A stretch of DNA of 64,000 bases from Elmis aenea (GCA_947652605.1 OX393577.1:66364108-66428107); one strand, 5' to 3'; positions 11,330 to 23,905 are shown, counted from the stretch's first letter. Numbers and translations: made by a program. The notes: generated by a model not told the origin, from the sequence alone.

Positions 11330-12125
11330 TTTATTTATTTATTTAGTCATTAGTCCTACTGTTAGGTGTAGGACTGTTGAGTTGTGTTGTGCTGACTTTT
11401 TCCATGTTTTTCTGTCTTGTGCTAGATTTTTTATGTCTTTCTATTTGATGTTTCTGCCCGTTGCTGCTTTTTTAACTTCGTCTTGTCAGGTTTTTCTCGG
11501 TCTACCTCTTTTGTTTTTTCCTGTGATCTTGCTTTATAGGCTTTTCTGGTTAAACTTTCTTCTTTCATCCTATAAATGTGACCCAACCCACCCAGCTGTC
11601 TTCCTGGTATTTTTGTTTCAACTGATTTCACATTTAATTGTTCTCTATATTTTTCATTTCTGATTTTGTCTTTTTTGGTTCTTCCTTGGATTTTTCTTAA
11701 AAACCCCATTTCTGCTGCATTCACTCGGCTACTATTTTTATTTGTGTGTGCACGTTTCGCTTCCGTATAAAAGTGCCGGAGTTACTACGTTTTTGACCAC
11801 TTCCACTTTTGTTCGTTTTGGGACTTCTCTCTTTCCAAAAAAAATGTTGTTCTTAAACTGGTAAATATTCTTCCCACATTTCCTGTCCTTTCGCTTATTT
11901 CCTTGTCTATTCCTCCATTTTTCTCTATGATCACTCCTAAATATTAAAAGCTTTCCACCTGTTTCTTTTATTCTGCCTTCCATTACTCTTGCCAGTATTT
12001 TCTCTGCTACACTCATTAATGTTATTCCTCTATAGTTAAAATAATCCCTTTTGTCCCCTTTCTTGCATAACGGTAGGATTATTGCAATGTTCCAATCCCT
12101 TGGTACTTTTCTTGATTTTATTATC
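11330..12125 (-). pseudogene. LINE with internally deleted reverse transcriptase
   Basis: Read on the minus strand, 12125 downward gives VPRDWNIAIILPLCKKGDKR, then NYRGITLMSVAEKILARVME, the start of an RT fingers domain. The frame then jumps directly to a segment equivalent to the post-YADD region (EKWRNRQGNKRKDRKCGK...) and to TKVEVVKNVVTPALLYGSET. The palm with the catalytic aspartates is therefore missing. The C-terminal part (AAEMGFLRKIQGRTKKDKIR, then LGHIYRMKEE) follows after frameshifts. The 3' end is a short inverted repeat (TCCTACACCTAACAGTAGGA) and an (AAAT)n-like tail at about 11330-11345. The copy at 45594-46375 is the same family. Confidence 0.8.
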
Positions 12126-13840
12126 GTTCAATACGAAACGGAAATCAATCCTAGCTCATTTTTTCCTACCTATCACGCAGCATTTTCAATTTTTAAACTA
12201 CTAATACATATTCTAACATGGTTTGAACAAGCCTCTACACACAACGCAATCTGCTTTTAATTAAAAGTTGGATCACGTTAAAAATCCTGTATAAGCGCTC
12301 AAAAAACGCAAGCTCTAGGAATTAAACAAAAGCGAGCGGATAGCAACGACAGATTAACAATATTTTAGCTGCTTTGTTTGTGTTAGCGTTATGTGAACGT
12401 TACACAACTACACCTAGAACGATATAACATTTACATATTCCCCAAAGGCTAATTCTTAGCAATGATAAACTGTTTTAAACGACTTTCTATAAGTTTTTGT
12501 TTAAAAATAAAGTTAGTAGAAGATTGCCAGTAACGTTCTATTAGATTACAAAATAAACACGTTTCGATTTCTCATCTCGTAGTAATAACATCGTTTACAC
12601 ATAGAACAAGACAAAATAATACGCAAGATGTCCTTATTTACATAAATACCTCATGTATTTATTAAGTTTTCTTATCAATCGGATGTAGCACTTGACGGTT
12701 GAATAAACGTTTATAATAAGCTTAGTACGGGCTTATCTTAAGTGTAGTTCTTAGAGAGGTAATATGTTTCAACAAGAGCAACACAATTGAATTAGGCACT
12801 TAACCGCCATTCAAATGGAAATTAATGTGTAACTAGGTTTTCTTAACTTAAACTTTCTTATACAGTAACCATAGTTGCCACATTAAAAACCGTACGAAGT
12901 AGGGCATTTGCTCAAAGTTGATAAACGGGTCGTAAAATCTAGAGATATTTCATTTTTGATTCTAAACCGAAACAAAAACTTGTAAAATGACTAGAATAAT
13001 ATAAAAGGATAATCAAAATAACGGAAAAAACTTTAGTCCAAACTAGACCAATCTAGCGCAAATATTTACCGAGATATGGGCACTGAAAATTCCTGAAAAA
13101 ATCACGATTTTTTCAGGATTTTTAAACCGCGTTATCTTTGGAGTTAATAAAGCTAGCTTATTGAAATTTTCAGGGTTTGTTGCTCCTAGTAGGGCGTGTC
13201 ACTTTTAGATATTTTAGTGACAAGATGCGCTAAAAAAACAAAAGAAACGCGATACCATGTTTCGTGCGTTTCCTTGATTGAATAATTTGTTGTTTTTTTG
13301 ATTTAAGTGCTACACAAGTGTTAAGTCAGCATAATCTTTTGAAGTATTGAGTACTGTTGCACTTTCGCCGTTATATTTCGTATGAATCAGGTCAATTATG
13401 AGTTATGGAAATGTTAATTTACTATTTACATGCGCAACTGATAATATGGGTGTGGTGAAAACGAAATTAAGTTTAGTTATTTCGGATTCGCGATTCGATC
13501 TAATCTTCAAGACAGTGATAAATATAATTTTTTACGACTTCACTATTCTGGTGTGGCGTAAAAAAAGTGAAATGGAATATCTTCTGTAACAAAAGATTGC
13601 CCGCGACTTCAATTAATTATTTGTAAGGAAAAATATGTGAGGTAATCCATCATTGGAACACCTTTCACGTAAAAAAAGCTTTCTATAAAAAATGTAATAA
13701 TAAATCATATCTCGACGGGCACAGAAAAGAATTACTTTTTGACCAATGCTGCCGCGAATTGCATATTTCTTTGCTGTAACGAAGAATTTGCCACACGGAA
13801 AACTACACTTTTTAGGACTATTATTCGTCCAAATAAAGTA
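12126..13840. other. Non-coding stretch with one short hairpin
   Basis: The only structure noticed is an 11-bp hairpin at 13092-13117 (CCTGAAAAAAT / ATTTTTTCAGG). It lies in a G+C-poor block that may be an old repeat. No gene is seen. Confidence 0.4.
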
Positions 13841-13908
13841 GGAGTGACCGGGGATGAAAGTAACATTTTTTAATTTTTATTTTCTCAAAGAGTATAACAA
13901 GTTTTTTA
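13841..13908. repeat. Dispersed repeat end, pairs with 25491-25560
   Basis: GGAGTGACCGGGGATGAAAG followed by TAACATTTTTTAATT and AGAGTATAACAAGTTTTTTA matches the reverse complement of 25491-25560 with few changes. The abrupt G-rich start followed by AAGTAACA looks like a transposon end, but no matching second end or target duplication was found. Confidence 0.55.
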
Positions 13909-16199
13909 ATCACGTTAGTTTTTCAACACAATAAGCACGTCTTCCATCATAAAAACACTTACTCAAACAACCGCTGACTAATTATTACTAAAATTCAAAG
14001 GTTAAACATTGAAGCACTTCCGCTAATTTACATTTATTGTCCAGAACGGACTTCAATAAAACGTATATTTAATTTATTACAAAACCTTAAGACGTGAAAC
14101 ACACGTGAGAACGGAAAAATGTTAGAAATCCACGAGACATTTAAAGATCCCACGTCCAACAGCGACTAGAATACAGCTCTGGAAGGTCCTATTTTCTATA
14201 CCTATATGTACACGAAACGTGATTATCATGGAGAGAAAACTAGACATGTTTTACCTGTGGCTATTGTGGACTGGTACTAGGCAGGTATATGTATGTAGTT
14301 TAGGCTTAGAAAGTAAGATCAAGTTGGCCAGTAATGGTCATGAACGTGCTACTATAGTATACCTACATACAGACTTGTTAGGGACATATTTAGTAGAATA
14401 TCCCAAAAAATCTGTACCCTCGAGCAATTAAACAAGCTATATTACGCAAAATTAAATAAAAAAATATAGCATAAAGATGCTAACAATTTTGGTTTTGGTC
14501 ACAGACAAATAAAATCTTATCATGTGGTTCATTTTAAAATAAAAAACTTTAAAAAGTCAAGTATAGATTGATATTACTACAATTTTACTACCATTTTTAC
14601 TATTAAATTTGACAAAATGAGTTTTGGAAAACATGTTTTACCAAACATTCAAATCTTTGAAAACGAGAAGTATGTTTTGGCTAAAATTAAGGCCCAAAAA
14701 TACCAAAATTTGCTAAAATTATACAAAAAAAAAACATCAAAAATGCAAAAAATTTTGTTTTTGGCAACAAAAACAAGTGAAAATCTGATTTAAGTCATTT
14801 TACGTCATTTGTTTTAAATTTATAATTTTCAAAGGCTAAATAGAGTCATAAAAAATAATAAACCTACCACACAATTTTAAAATTTGTGCTTAAAGCCAAG
14901 TACAGACGCAGGTAAAAGAGGCCTATTAAAGAATTTTAACAATTCGTGCAATTTCAAAAATAACCCTGTATTAAAAATTGGAGTGTTTTACGCTTTTACG
15001 TAAAGATGTAGAGAGAGCAATGTTTTGGCTAAAGCTTAAGCCAAAAATCGAAAAAATTGGGTAACAAATGAAAAAGTTACAAGCAGAACATTTATTCTGT
15101 ATTTTTTAAACAATGTATAATTCATTTGTTTTTAAAAACCATATGAAGTAACGAAAAACATGCTGATAATACTAATTGGAGTATCAATGTAATATTTCCA
15201 GCATTATAGGAGCACGCATGTCTAAACTTACACCGCAGTGTTTAGATATAAAAATAAATTTCCCCTTTTCTAGATTGTAAAAAAAAAGTTTTATTACACA
15301 AATACAGGTAATCGTGTCTTGAAGATTTCTATAAGGAGCTACTGCTACATTGAATTTCATCAAACAAATCATTAAATTCATGCTATGCAAATATGCCCAA
15401 ATTTTTGCCAACCTATGGTAATGTTATAAACAATTATATTTCCAGCACTAATCCGGTGCTTTTTTGCCAAATCGTATATAAAAACATTATTTCCTTGATA
15501 AAAAAATTAAAATCTGAAACAATAACGCTAAACAACTTTTTTTTGCAGTGTATTCTTGAAGTACATACAATATTGTTACAAACAATTGGACGCAACTAGG
15601 TGATAATTAAAATGTAATTTCGAGATTTTGATCATAATTGTACTGAATTTTTCAAAAATATTGGTATTTACTTCATGTATTTAATTATATTTTTTTTGAA
15701 AATCTCGACCAAAACAAGTAAACAAAAATACTCTATTTATTTATGTATTTATTTATTTGTAAAGATATTTGTTTAACGGAGCTATTTTTTAACAACCTAC
15801 CATTTCTTTAAAAAAAAATCAGTCAGTTACGAAAATTTTTGTACACTTATCACTTAAACAAATAAACTATTGTTGATACACTGTTATTGGAAATTGGGGT
15901 AATTTTCGTAACATATTTTAGCTACGCTACTCCTAACGCACAAGCATGGATTTGCACATAAAAGTAATACAGTTTAAGGTTTCAACACATAAATCTAGAA
16001 GTCAAACAATCTTAAAACAATGAGCACTTAAAAAAAAATTACGACATACCCATGATATTTCTAAACTAAGAGTAGTATCCAAATAATAAAACCTGTAGGC
16101 GTTTCACTGTGAGTCACACTCAAAACACCGGAAAACAACAAATACCTCCACAAAAAAATTAAAAAAACATCGCAAAACTACACTGTTTCTCCTCGTCCT
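13909..16199. other. AT-rich non-coding stretch
   Basis: Very AT-rich, with repeated short words (TTTTGGCTAAA, GCCAAAAA) between 14480 and 15110 suggesting an old decayed repeat. A (TTTA)n run lies near 15735. No gene is seen. Confidence 0.4.
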
Positions 16200-17150
16200 C
16201 AAAACAAAAATTCGCTACGATATACAGAAAACAATAGACAATCGTCTCGAACAAAACTGGACAGCGTAAAGCGGGATATGTTGAGAAAGTTCAACTTTGA
16301 CATAAATTCATAATCGAAGGAGTTATTGCACTTATTGCATGATTCATTTGAGGGATTCGCCGAGAAAAAATGCCGCCGACCACCGGAAACGATGTTGGTG
16401 TTGATAACGCGCCGATTTTATTTCTAAACTAGAAAAAATAAACAGCAGCTGTCGCACCGACGAGCCAAACGTGCTGTTCGAACTAACTCGTGCTGTGTGC
16501 ACCTTTGACTACAAAACATGAAAGTCAGCGCTGATGCGGAGAATGCGGAAACTAAAGGCCATGGAAAGATTTAAAGCGTTCGTGCAATTGTAAGAATTAA
16601 AATCCACCAGTAAATCCATCGACAAATATTGCTACAATCCACTGGTAATACGCAGAAAAATAACTCGATCCAACAGTGGAACAAAAATTTTTTAAATGGC
16701 TTTTCAGCAATTACTTCGGTACACGATTACGTCAAACTCTTTCACTTGTTTCCGTATTTTCGATCAGGAATCGAACGCCCTTCCGAATAGCGATCATTCT
16801 CTTCCACATACTTTACGTTTATCATAAAAATTTTCTACACGAGTAATTAACGAACAATGCCTCGATTAAACATAATAACCGGAAACAAAAGAGGACGATA
16901 TTTTCTCTTTTAAACCGCGCACGCTTCTAGGGTTACGGCGCCTCACGAATCTCTACGATGGAATTCATTTTTTCTTGGTGTGCAGATGAAGAGGGCAAGC
17001 ACCAATCAGTGGTTGCCAAACTTTCGTTCATTTCATTTATTTCGTTCATTCAAGTCCACGATTATACGTTTGGGACCGCTCGTCTAGTAATACAACGCCA
17101 CCGAATTCTATTGGATGCCTGACCGTACGTACCAACATATGATTGCTATT
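16200..17150. promoter_or_regulatory. CpG-enriched stretch, possible regulatory region
   Basis: This block contains many CpG-containing words (ACGCGCCGATT, GTCGCACCGACGAGCC, CCGCGCACGC, GGTTACGGCGCC) in an otherwise CpG-poor intron. No long ORF is present on either strand. A downstream promoter or enhancer of the minus-strand gene is possible but purely inferred from composition. Confidence 0.25.
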
Positions 17151-17303
17151 ACTAACTGAAATATCGTTGATAACGTCAAATTTACATCACAGAAACCTTA
17201 TTTTAATAAATACATAATAATCTGGACAGACATGAGTACTAGATGGAAAAGGATAGGTCAGCGTGTTGATAAGAATGGAATATAACGAAATAACTCTTGA
17301 AAA

Positions 17304-17436
17304 ATTAAACAAAAGTTTGCTGGTTTTCAAAACAGGTTTATTCCTTTTAAAATTCTTTTTGAAAAAAGGTCTTTTTTGTAAAAATAATTTTATAAGAAAT
17401 AAACCTGTTTTGAAAACCAGCAAATCTTTGTTTAAT
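17304..17436. mobile_element. Small hairpin MITE with 37-bp terminal repeats
   Basis: Arms at 17304-17340 and 17400-17436 are inverted copies with two mismatches (core GCTGGTTTTCAAAACAGG), separated by 59 AT-rich bases. Each end contains a TTAA next to the arm, which could be a piggyBac-style target site, but the usual terminal CCC/GGG is absent. It is non-coding. Overlapping short ORFs on both strands are a consequence of the inverted repeat. Confidence 0.75.
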
Positions 17437-17979
17437 TTAACCTAATCAAGCAACAGGAGAAACCAACGTTATCTAACTCATGAAATACAGAAAACAACGA
17501 AATATGTACATTGAATAATTAGTTTTCCTGAATTTTCATTCACCAAAAACAAAACATTAAAATGCTAGGTTTTCTTTCGTTCTTGACTTTATAACTTTTT
17601 TATTAACACACTTCTGTGAGGAAGCAGAAGTTGTCCCGTCTGGGCCAGAGGCGATCAATTTTTTTTATTTCCAACATAACTAACCACAAGATTAAACGAG
17701 AAAAATGTTACATCAAGAAGGCAGGCCGTTATCAAAGAGTTTTTTCAACAACATCGGAGTATACAGCTATTCAAACTGGTTTCCTCACACAAATGGTGAT
17801 AAATTTTAGCCAAATTCTGCTATTTTATAACAGACCACTAGAGATTAAGTCAATTATAAAATAATCATGGAGTAGTTATTTTTAAGTATTGGGTGGTGGT
17901 CTCCGTAGGAATTTTAATCGTTTGTTTTATGAGGATGGTACTAAAATTAATTAAATTGTTACATAATCAATAATTACTT

Positions 17980-18234
17980 AGTATCTTCGTTTTCTGGCAT
18001 GATTTGCTTTTCCAAGTGAACTTAGTAAGCAAAGAATTACAAAGTGAAACCTCAGATCTGTCTTCGGGAATACTCACTTTTGAAAACTTGTGCAAATGGC
18101 TAGAGTGTACCGAGAAAAAGGTTTTAAAGATGGTATTAATCGGTGCAAATGATCTTGCAAAAGATTTAGATGTTGTTCCACAATTCCAGTTGAAACGTTT
18201 ACGGAAACGCAAAAGGCAATTTGCATACTAGGGC
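17980..18234 (+). pseudogene. hAT-type transposase fragment
   Basis: The open frame reads WHDLLFQVNLVSKELQSETS, then DLSSGILTFENLCKWLE and a segment with GANDLAKDLDVVPQFQLKR and ending RKRKRQFAY. The pattern W-HD-LF-Q-N-VSK-LQ-----D, a helix, a -LA-EL-V-P-F block, then (K/R)-R-RK(K/R)-QFxY is characteristic of the middle of domesticated-like hAT transposases (TTF-type/ZMYM1-like, often misnamed 52 kDa repressor). Both the zinc finger and the dimerisation domain are missing, and a stop follows immediately. This is an old truncated insertion, not a host gene. Confidence 0.7.
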
Positions 18235-19379
18235 TGGCCCTGTCAACTAGAACCTAGTAACTAGAAATTTGAAGCTTATTTTAACAAGGTAAAGCTTCAG
18301 AAATTAGTTATCTTTTACAACCTCCTATAAAATAAAGGCAAACAAAGTCTTCTCGAGATATTCACTGTTCAAACTGACTACCATTTACTTCAACATGAGG
18401 CATTTATAATCTATGCTACCTTAAAATATGAGATAAAGCAATGTAAGATGTCACTTAAACTTAAATAAACACAGAATTCGCAGATGTGCCAAAGATAAAA
18501 TTCATTTACCTTCAAGGGAAATACGAACGACGATGGGTACACACATTTACAAATATTATATCTTACCGTTAGTTAACTCAAAAACGTTCAGCATTATCAT
18601 GATACAATCAGAGTAATGTAATAGCATATTTGATGAGGATAACGTACTTTAACTTATAAAAGGGTGCCTTAAGCTTTGTTTCTTTTGTTTCTCGTGTGAA
18701 TTTTTTTCAGCATCTTGAAGCAAGCATTTAAAAGGAAATACTGTATAAAAAAGAACTGCGAAAGAGATTATCTGGATAATTTTGCACTAATCTTAAATCT
18801 TTTATCGTACGAAGTAATTATCATCATTGTAGAATGCTGTATACATGAATAAAACTAAATTCCACGTCGTTTTTCTAGAATAATACCAAAAAAATCGTGA
18901 TTCGTACATGCAGAAGCATGAAATGGCTAAATAATGAGGGGTTTGTGTTCGTCTTTGGGTTTTATTAATTGTTTTATGATTTAAAAAAAGGGTATACACT
19001 GGTATATTTAGAATTCTGGAGATTTTCAAAAAGAAGATAATCAAGCAGAAATAGGGCAGTTATCAGACCACGTGTCAAAGAATGCAGCACAAGGTTTTAG
19101 TAACCGGTTCCTAACAAAAATTGAGGAAAAATGTTTAAATATCACATAAAATCACATTCCTTTTTTAAAATTTAAAATGCTAAGAATATCACTGTCGTGA
19201 AGTGACATACAATTAAAAAATTAGTAAACAGTTTTTAAATTCCACATAGTTGCTATTTGAAAATAACGTCGCAGTTCTATAACTGTCCAAACCTTCAAGA
19301 ATTGTTCGAATATTTATGCAAAATATACATTTATTCCAAACGTTTTTTATTTTGGATGCATATATTAAATTTCAAACGA
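18235..19379. other. Non-coding stretch without recognised features
   Basis: AT-rich; nothing recognised beyond short ORFs. Confidence 0.4.
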
Positions 19380-19665
19380 TTTTAACATACTATTGAAGGG
19401 CTCTCAGAAACCGATATATGCAGAGAATGTGGTGAAGAAGGAGAAACTCTAGTGTGAAGGATTCACACCCTATCAGCGTAGACTGGGGAGAAAAGAAGCA
19501 AACCAAGCAGAGTTATGTAAAACACCCTTAAAGAAAATCCTGGAGCTTTTCAAAAACACAGGACTTCTTTAAGGGGTTATCACCAGAGGCTGTATAGACC
19601 AATAGGTCGTAGTGCAGGAACCCGAAAGGGGACCACCTCCACGGAAATAATAATAATAAAACATT
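19380..19665 (+). mobile_element. I-like LINE 3' end with (TAA)n tail
   Basis: A frame reads ETDICRECGEEGETLV and continues, with stops and a frameshift, through an Arg-rich segment and PLKKILELFKNTGLL. This CxxCGxxxET motif followed by that kind of tail is typical of the C-terminal end of I/Outcast/R1-like non-LTR retrotransposon ORF2. A short 3' UTR (GGGGTTATCACCAGAGGC onward) ends in AATAATAATAATAA at 19646-19660, the tail type used by I-clade elements. The 5' part is lost. Confidence 0.65.
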
Positions 19666-19854
19666 ATATTGAAATGTATAATATTTTTGGTGGTGGAATA
19701 ACTTACCTTGATCTAGGAAGATACATAGAACCATCGATGAAAACCGTTCCTGACAGGAGAATATACCAACAAGTTGAAAGTTCTCCAGTACTGCAAAAGA
19801 AAATCAATTTTTACTTAATTATCAAATCATGTATAAGTATGTTACGCCAAATTT

Positions 19855-20140
19855 GTGAACTTGCCCAGATCGTGAAATAGGCTTTTTCTGCCTGATTCGT
19901 GAAATAGGCACAACGTTTGCCTGGATCGTGAAATAAGCAATACTACTAAAAAAAAAACTGATCAACCTTCAATCTGATCCTCTATAAATGACCATGAAGG
20001 TCAGGTTAAAGATTGGTTATAATTTTTTTCTATGCCTGGCCTATTTCCCGAATAAGGCAAGTGCCGATTTAACCTACTACGCATAGTGCTGCTTATTTCT
20101 GTCTAAAAATTGCCTATTTCACGAACTGAGCAAATTCACT
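19855..20140. mobile_element. Foldback with five copies of a 21-bp motif
   Basis: A motif close to GCCTGATCGTGAAATAGGC is repeated three times in direct orientation (19862-19882, 19889-19909, 19918-19938) and twice inverted (20039-20059, 20112-20132). The outermost copies are extended by GTGAAcTTGC / GCAAaTTCAC, forming terminal inverted repeats. Arrays of subterminal motifs like these are transposase-binding sites in several DNA transposon groups. No coding sequence and no obvious target duplication were seen. Confidence 0.65.
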
Positions 20141-21439
20141 GAAATATAATTAATAGTTAATAGTTAATATAGTTATTTATAGGGTCATAAAATTACCACA
20201 ATTGGCTCAAAATTTATCCCAAGTATTGCAGTCGTAAAAATCAATTACAATTTTTGTGTGACGTACGATTGATAGATAAGCCATTCGTACTGCTAGTTGC
20301 TTCTATGCACACACTACAGCGTATTTCCAATATTTCCTTCAATCAAACTATCACCAATTACAGAGTTAAACTTTTAATAATGTTTATTAAATTAACCCAA
20401 GATCATTTTAAAAATAATGGCATTTTTAACTAAATATTTTTGTATATTCAAGCCTATTAAATTCATGAAGTAAGCCATCATGTCTAACCAACCCTACAAC
20501 GTTAAAGACAGGTCATTCTTGCTATTAAACAATGATCATTACTTCTAAAATCATTTATATAACGATTTAAAAATTTCCAATTAAAATGCATTAAGTGCAA
20601 AGACAATAGTCTGCACATTTTTCTAGCAAAAAAAATAATTTATAGAAAATGACTTAAAACACACACGTTTAAATAATAATTAGACCCTAAAACATTAAAT
20701 TGCTACTTTAAAATTTTCTACAAAAAGTGTGCAAATTTTTCAAGGAAAACTACAGCAAATGGCTTAAATGTATACACTTGTGGTTCTTAGCTTAAATAAT
20801 TATTAGGAGTATTGGCCTTCAAATCTGTTAAATTACGACTTTAAAATGTAAAATCTCTCAACTTTTTCCAAGGAAGAATCTAAACATTTTTCAACTAAAG
20901 CAAATGGGTTAACATTTCGTACCCTGCTTACTTGTAGCTTAATAAATATCTTTAGAATTCTGTACCTGTTTAGAAGACATTTCTTAGCCATAAATGAATA
21001 CGGCGCCTACCTAAACTCTCCAGCAAATTAACAGAAGTTCGACTTTAGCTTCGAATGTTATCACGTAAAAGTTTATATACATCGTGCAGTAACGACTTTC
21101 AGGAAAGTTTGTAGAAGTTAAGATTTGAGCCAACTGGGCTCGCTAATTAAAAGCAACAAATTATTCAGGAGGGCTGCGTTACGATAAAGTAACCGCACTT
21201 AATTTCAGTAATAACTTATCAACTATCCCAATTTTAAGTTCCTGTCTACACAAAAAAAAATACAGTTTGTTTGTGTAGAATACAAATTATTGAGTCACGG
21301 TGGAGTAGCTACAAGTTTTGGCTACCCTTTAAAAACTTCATTTTTTTGTCGAATGCGAAATGGTATCATCACAGTGGTGACAAAAAACACAATTCTTAAA
21401 GAACTACAGATTTTTTTAATTATTCATGGCCTTATTAAT
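20141..21439. other. Non-coding stretch without recognised features
   Basis: AT-rich; contains loosely repeated TTAAAATTT-like phrases near 20690-20900 but no definable unit. Confidence 0.4.
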
Positions 21440-22560
21440 ACCCGTAGGTGTTAATGTACGTTACAAAACATCAACCAGTTTTATGAATAAACACTGTCCA
21501 CTCTCTTCTGTTCCTTGCCTTCCTCATTCTCTCACTCCAGGTCATCCTTCTATCCTTCAGATATTTAGCCATCACTTGGTTCCATGCTTTCCCCTATCTT
21601 CCTCTTTGTCTTTTCGGTGTAGATTTGGCTAACCATATTCTTTTCGTTTGTCTTACATCCTCCATCCTTACTAGTTGCCTAAACCACTTTAGATGTTGTT
21701 TTTCTATGCTTTCCAAAACTGGTTTAACTTTGAGTTCTGCTCTAATTGTCTCACTTCGTATTTATCTCTTTGGGTAATACCTTTGACGCCTCTTAAATAC
21801 TTCATTTCTGACGCCTCTTAAATACTTCATTTCTAACGCCTGTATTTTGCTTTTCATTTGGCTGCTTAACACCCAGCTTTCGCATCCGTATGACAGAATT
21901 GGTTTGTATATTGTGTTGTACAGTCATTTTCGTTTTCTTCGATATTTCTTCTTTCCTTATGAGTGTCTTATTAAGTGTGTAGAAGAGTTTAGTTGTATTC
22001 CCTATGCTATTGTTGATTTCAGCCTCTTCCTTCCCATCCTTATGTATATTTACCTACTCCCAAATACTTGAATGTTTCTGTTTGCTCTATCTCTTTTCCA
22101 TCTAGTTTTATTTTCATGCTTGATTCTCTCTTTCAAATTGGGATTACTTTGGTTTCAGCGACATTTATTTTCATGTTTCTCTTTTCTAATGCTGTCTTCC
22201 AGATGTCTAAATTCATTTGTAGTTCTTTTTCGTTCTTTGCGTAGATCATCAAATCGTCGACAAAAGCACATTCTACTATTTCCACCATTTGCATGTTTCT
22301 ATAACCGACTTGCAATTTCTTTGTTTTGCCGTTTGTTTTTTTTTTTTTTTATTACGTCATCGAGAACTAAATTGAAAAGAGTTGGGCTCAGTACTCCCCC
22401 TTGTCTCAATTTGGTTACGAACTCCTCTGACTAGGTTTCCGGTTCTGACATAATTTCTTGTGTTTCTGTATATACTGAAAATAGCTTTTTACTAATCCCT
22501 CTTTGCCTAAGACTGTTCCATACCTCTTTTCTTGGGAAAGAAATAATTTGATTGTTCAAA
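21440..22560 (-). pseudogene. LINE reverse transcriptase, degraded
   Basis: Minus-strand reading gives NSLRQRGISKKLFSVYTETQ, a stop, then LRQGGVLSPTLFNLVLDDVI, the highly conserved RQG--LSP-LF box of RT. Further on come AFVDDLMIYAKNEKELQ (the catalytic xVDD at 22254-22265), KYLGV and [22 protein letters not shown] motifs, all interrupted by frameshifts and stops. The C-terminal part reads LKWFRQLVRMEDVRQTKR and MTWSERMRKARNRREW. The order identifies a complete 3' half of a non-LTR retrotransposon ORF2. A 25-bp perfect tandem duplication (21785-21834) lies inside. It is a different family from the LINEs at 11.3 and 45.6 kb. Confidence 0.8.
21785..21834. repeat. 25-bp perfect tandem duplication
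   Basis: The 25 bases from 21785 (GACGCCTCTTAAATACTTCA and five more) are immediately repeated at 21810-21834, and the next bases (AACGCCTG) start a partial third copy. It duplicates codons of the LINE and is a recent replication slip, since both copies are identical. Confidence 0.9.
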
Positions 22561-23725
22561 AAATGAGGACGCATATTAACCGTACTGTGACAAGAATCCA
22601 ATAAAAAGCGACAATTCTAGCCATGTAATGGCCAATATTAATTGTAATGGTCTAGTAATCAACTCTTTTTAGGGCAAAATATTTACAGAACACATTCACC
22701 TCGTTAGCATTTGAGGTGGACAACACAACCATGATTTTAATGAAGCGTGCCACGAATTTTTAATTTTCAAATTACCTACAAACTCTAAACACATCCCATC
22801 ATCAAATGTGCCACCAATGCACCAATTACTAAACCAAAACACTAATTATCATGCCTAATAATATTATAACTATACGTTTATAATTAACTTATCACGTTAC
22901 TAATCACCATGGCATTAAATTAATCATAGTTGTACTTTTTGGATGTGCGTTTGTGGTTTCTATTATCAATCACATTTTAAAAGGCTGCTTACGTTTAAAA
23001 ATGATTCATTTAGAATAGGAACAAGTGAAACGCATACCGTCACGAAACGGAGGAAATTGCATGCGTAATAAAAATATTACACACGAAGTGGGTGGTGATA
23101 AGGATGGGAAAAATGCATTCCGTGTAGCAAATAATGTTGTCAATCGAAACTTTTGTCCCATGTTTTAAAAGCACGTTAGTTCGATTTTAAAATGTTGAAC
23201 AAACGTTCTTAGCGGTGAAACTTAGATGTATTACAACACTGGACCGAATAAGTGACGTAAAGCGAACGTCGGAAAGCGAGGGTTGACTTTTTCAAAAAAT
23301 TACGGCCACTAAAAAAAAAATTTAAAAAAAATTACTGAAGTTTAGCTAATAACAACCAAAAATTGATTTAAAATTGCGATACCTTGTGTAGATTTTAATA
23401 CTTTATCAACTATGTACCCCTTCTCAATTAGTTAATTTTAAAAGAACTTTATTTTAGCATAGAATATAGTATAAAAAATATTTAGTGCGAAAATTGTTGG
23501 TTCTTGCTTTCCACCAATACATTTCTTCGTTCATTGTATTTGATACGTACTCCCTGTAGAAGTTTCATGTACCCCTTGGGGGTCCATGGACCCCTGGTCT
23601 ATAGCATCATTTTTACACCAAAATTACAGAGAGTTTAACTTTTCAGGGATCTTAAAAAAGTTTTTAAAGAAGTAGTCTGAACAGACAGGCAGAAATTGGT
23701 AGACATGTTTTCTTTGAAAACCTGT
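22561..23725. other. Non-coding stretch with a possible transposon end
   Basis: Mostly featureless. At 23579-23594 there is a perfect 16-bp palindrome (GGGGTCCATGGACCCC) followed by TG; ACCCCTG resembles a hAT-type 3' end, but no partner end or 8-bp duplication was found. Confidence 0.35.
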
Positions 23726-23905
23726 CGTTAAGAGGGGAACGGTCGTTAAGTGAATTTAGCGGCTTTTAGGGCTCTATCTTTTGAAAATTTGTCTCTAACG
23801 GGGTTGGGCGTTAACAGGGGAATGGTCGCTAAGTGAGTTTAGCTGGTTTTAGGGCTTTTTATTTTGGAAATTAGTCTTTAATGGGGTTGGTCGTTAACAG
23901 GGGTT
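23726..23905. repeat. 83-bp tandem repeat, two and a bit copies
   Basis: Copies start at 23726, 23809 and 23892 (the last partial), exactly 83 bases apart. The unit begins CGTTAANAGGGGAAYGGTCG and contains TTAGGGCT and AACGGGGTTGG. Copies differ at about one base in six. It lies 110 bases downstream of the PDZ-GEF exon's splice donor, in the inferred intron. Confidence 0.8.

Noticed and set aside
11382..11663. 93-codon plus-strand ORF rich in Phe, Leu and Cys
   Set aside because: Antisense shadow of the minus-strand LINE at 11330-12125.
22072..22434. 120-codon plus-strand ORF
   Set aside because: It is the antisense shadow of the LINE reverse transcriptase read on the minus strand; its Ser/Leu/Phe-rich sequence is what the complement of Lys/Glu-rich coding gives.
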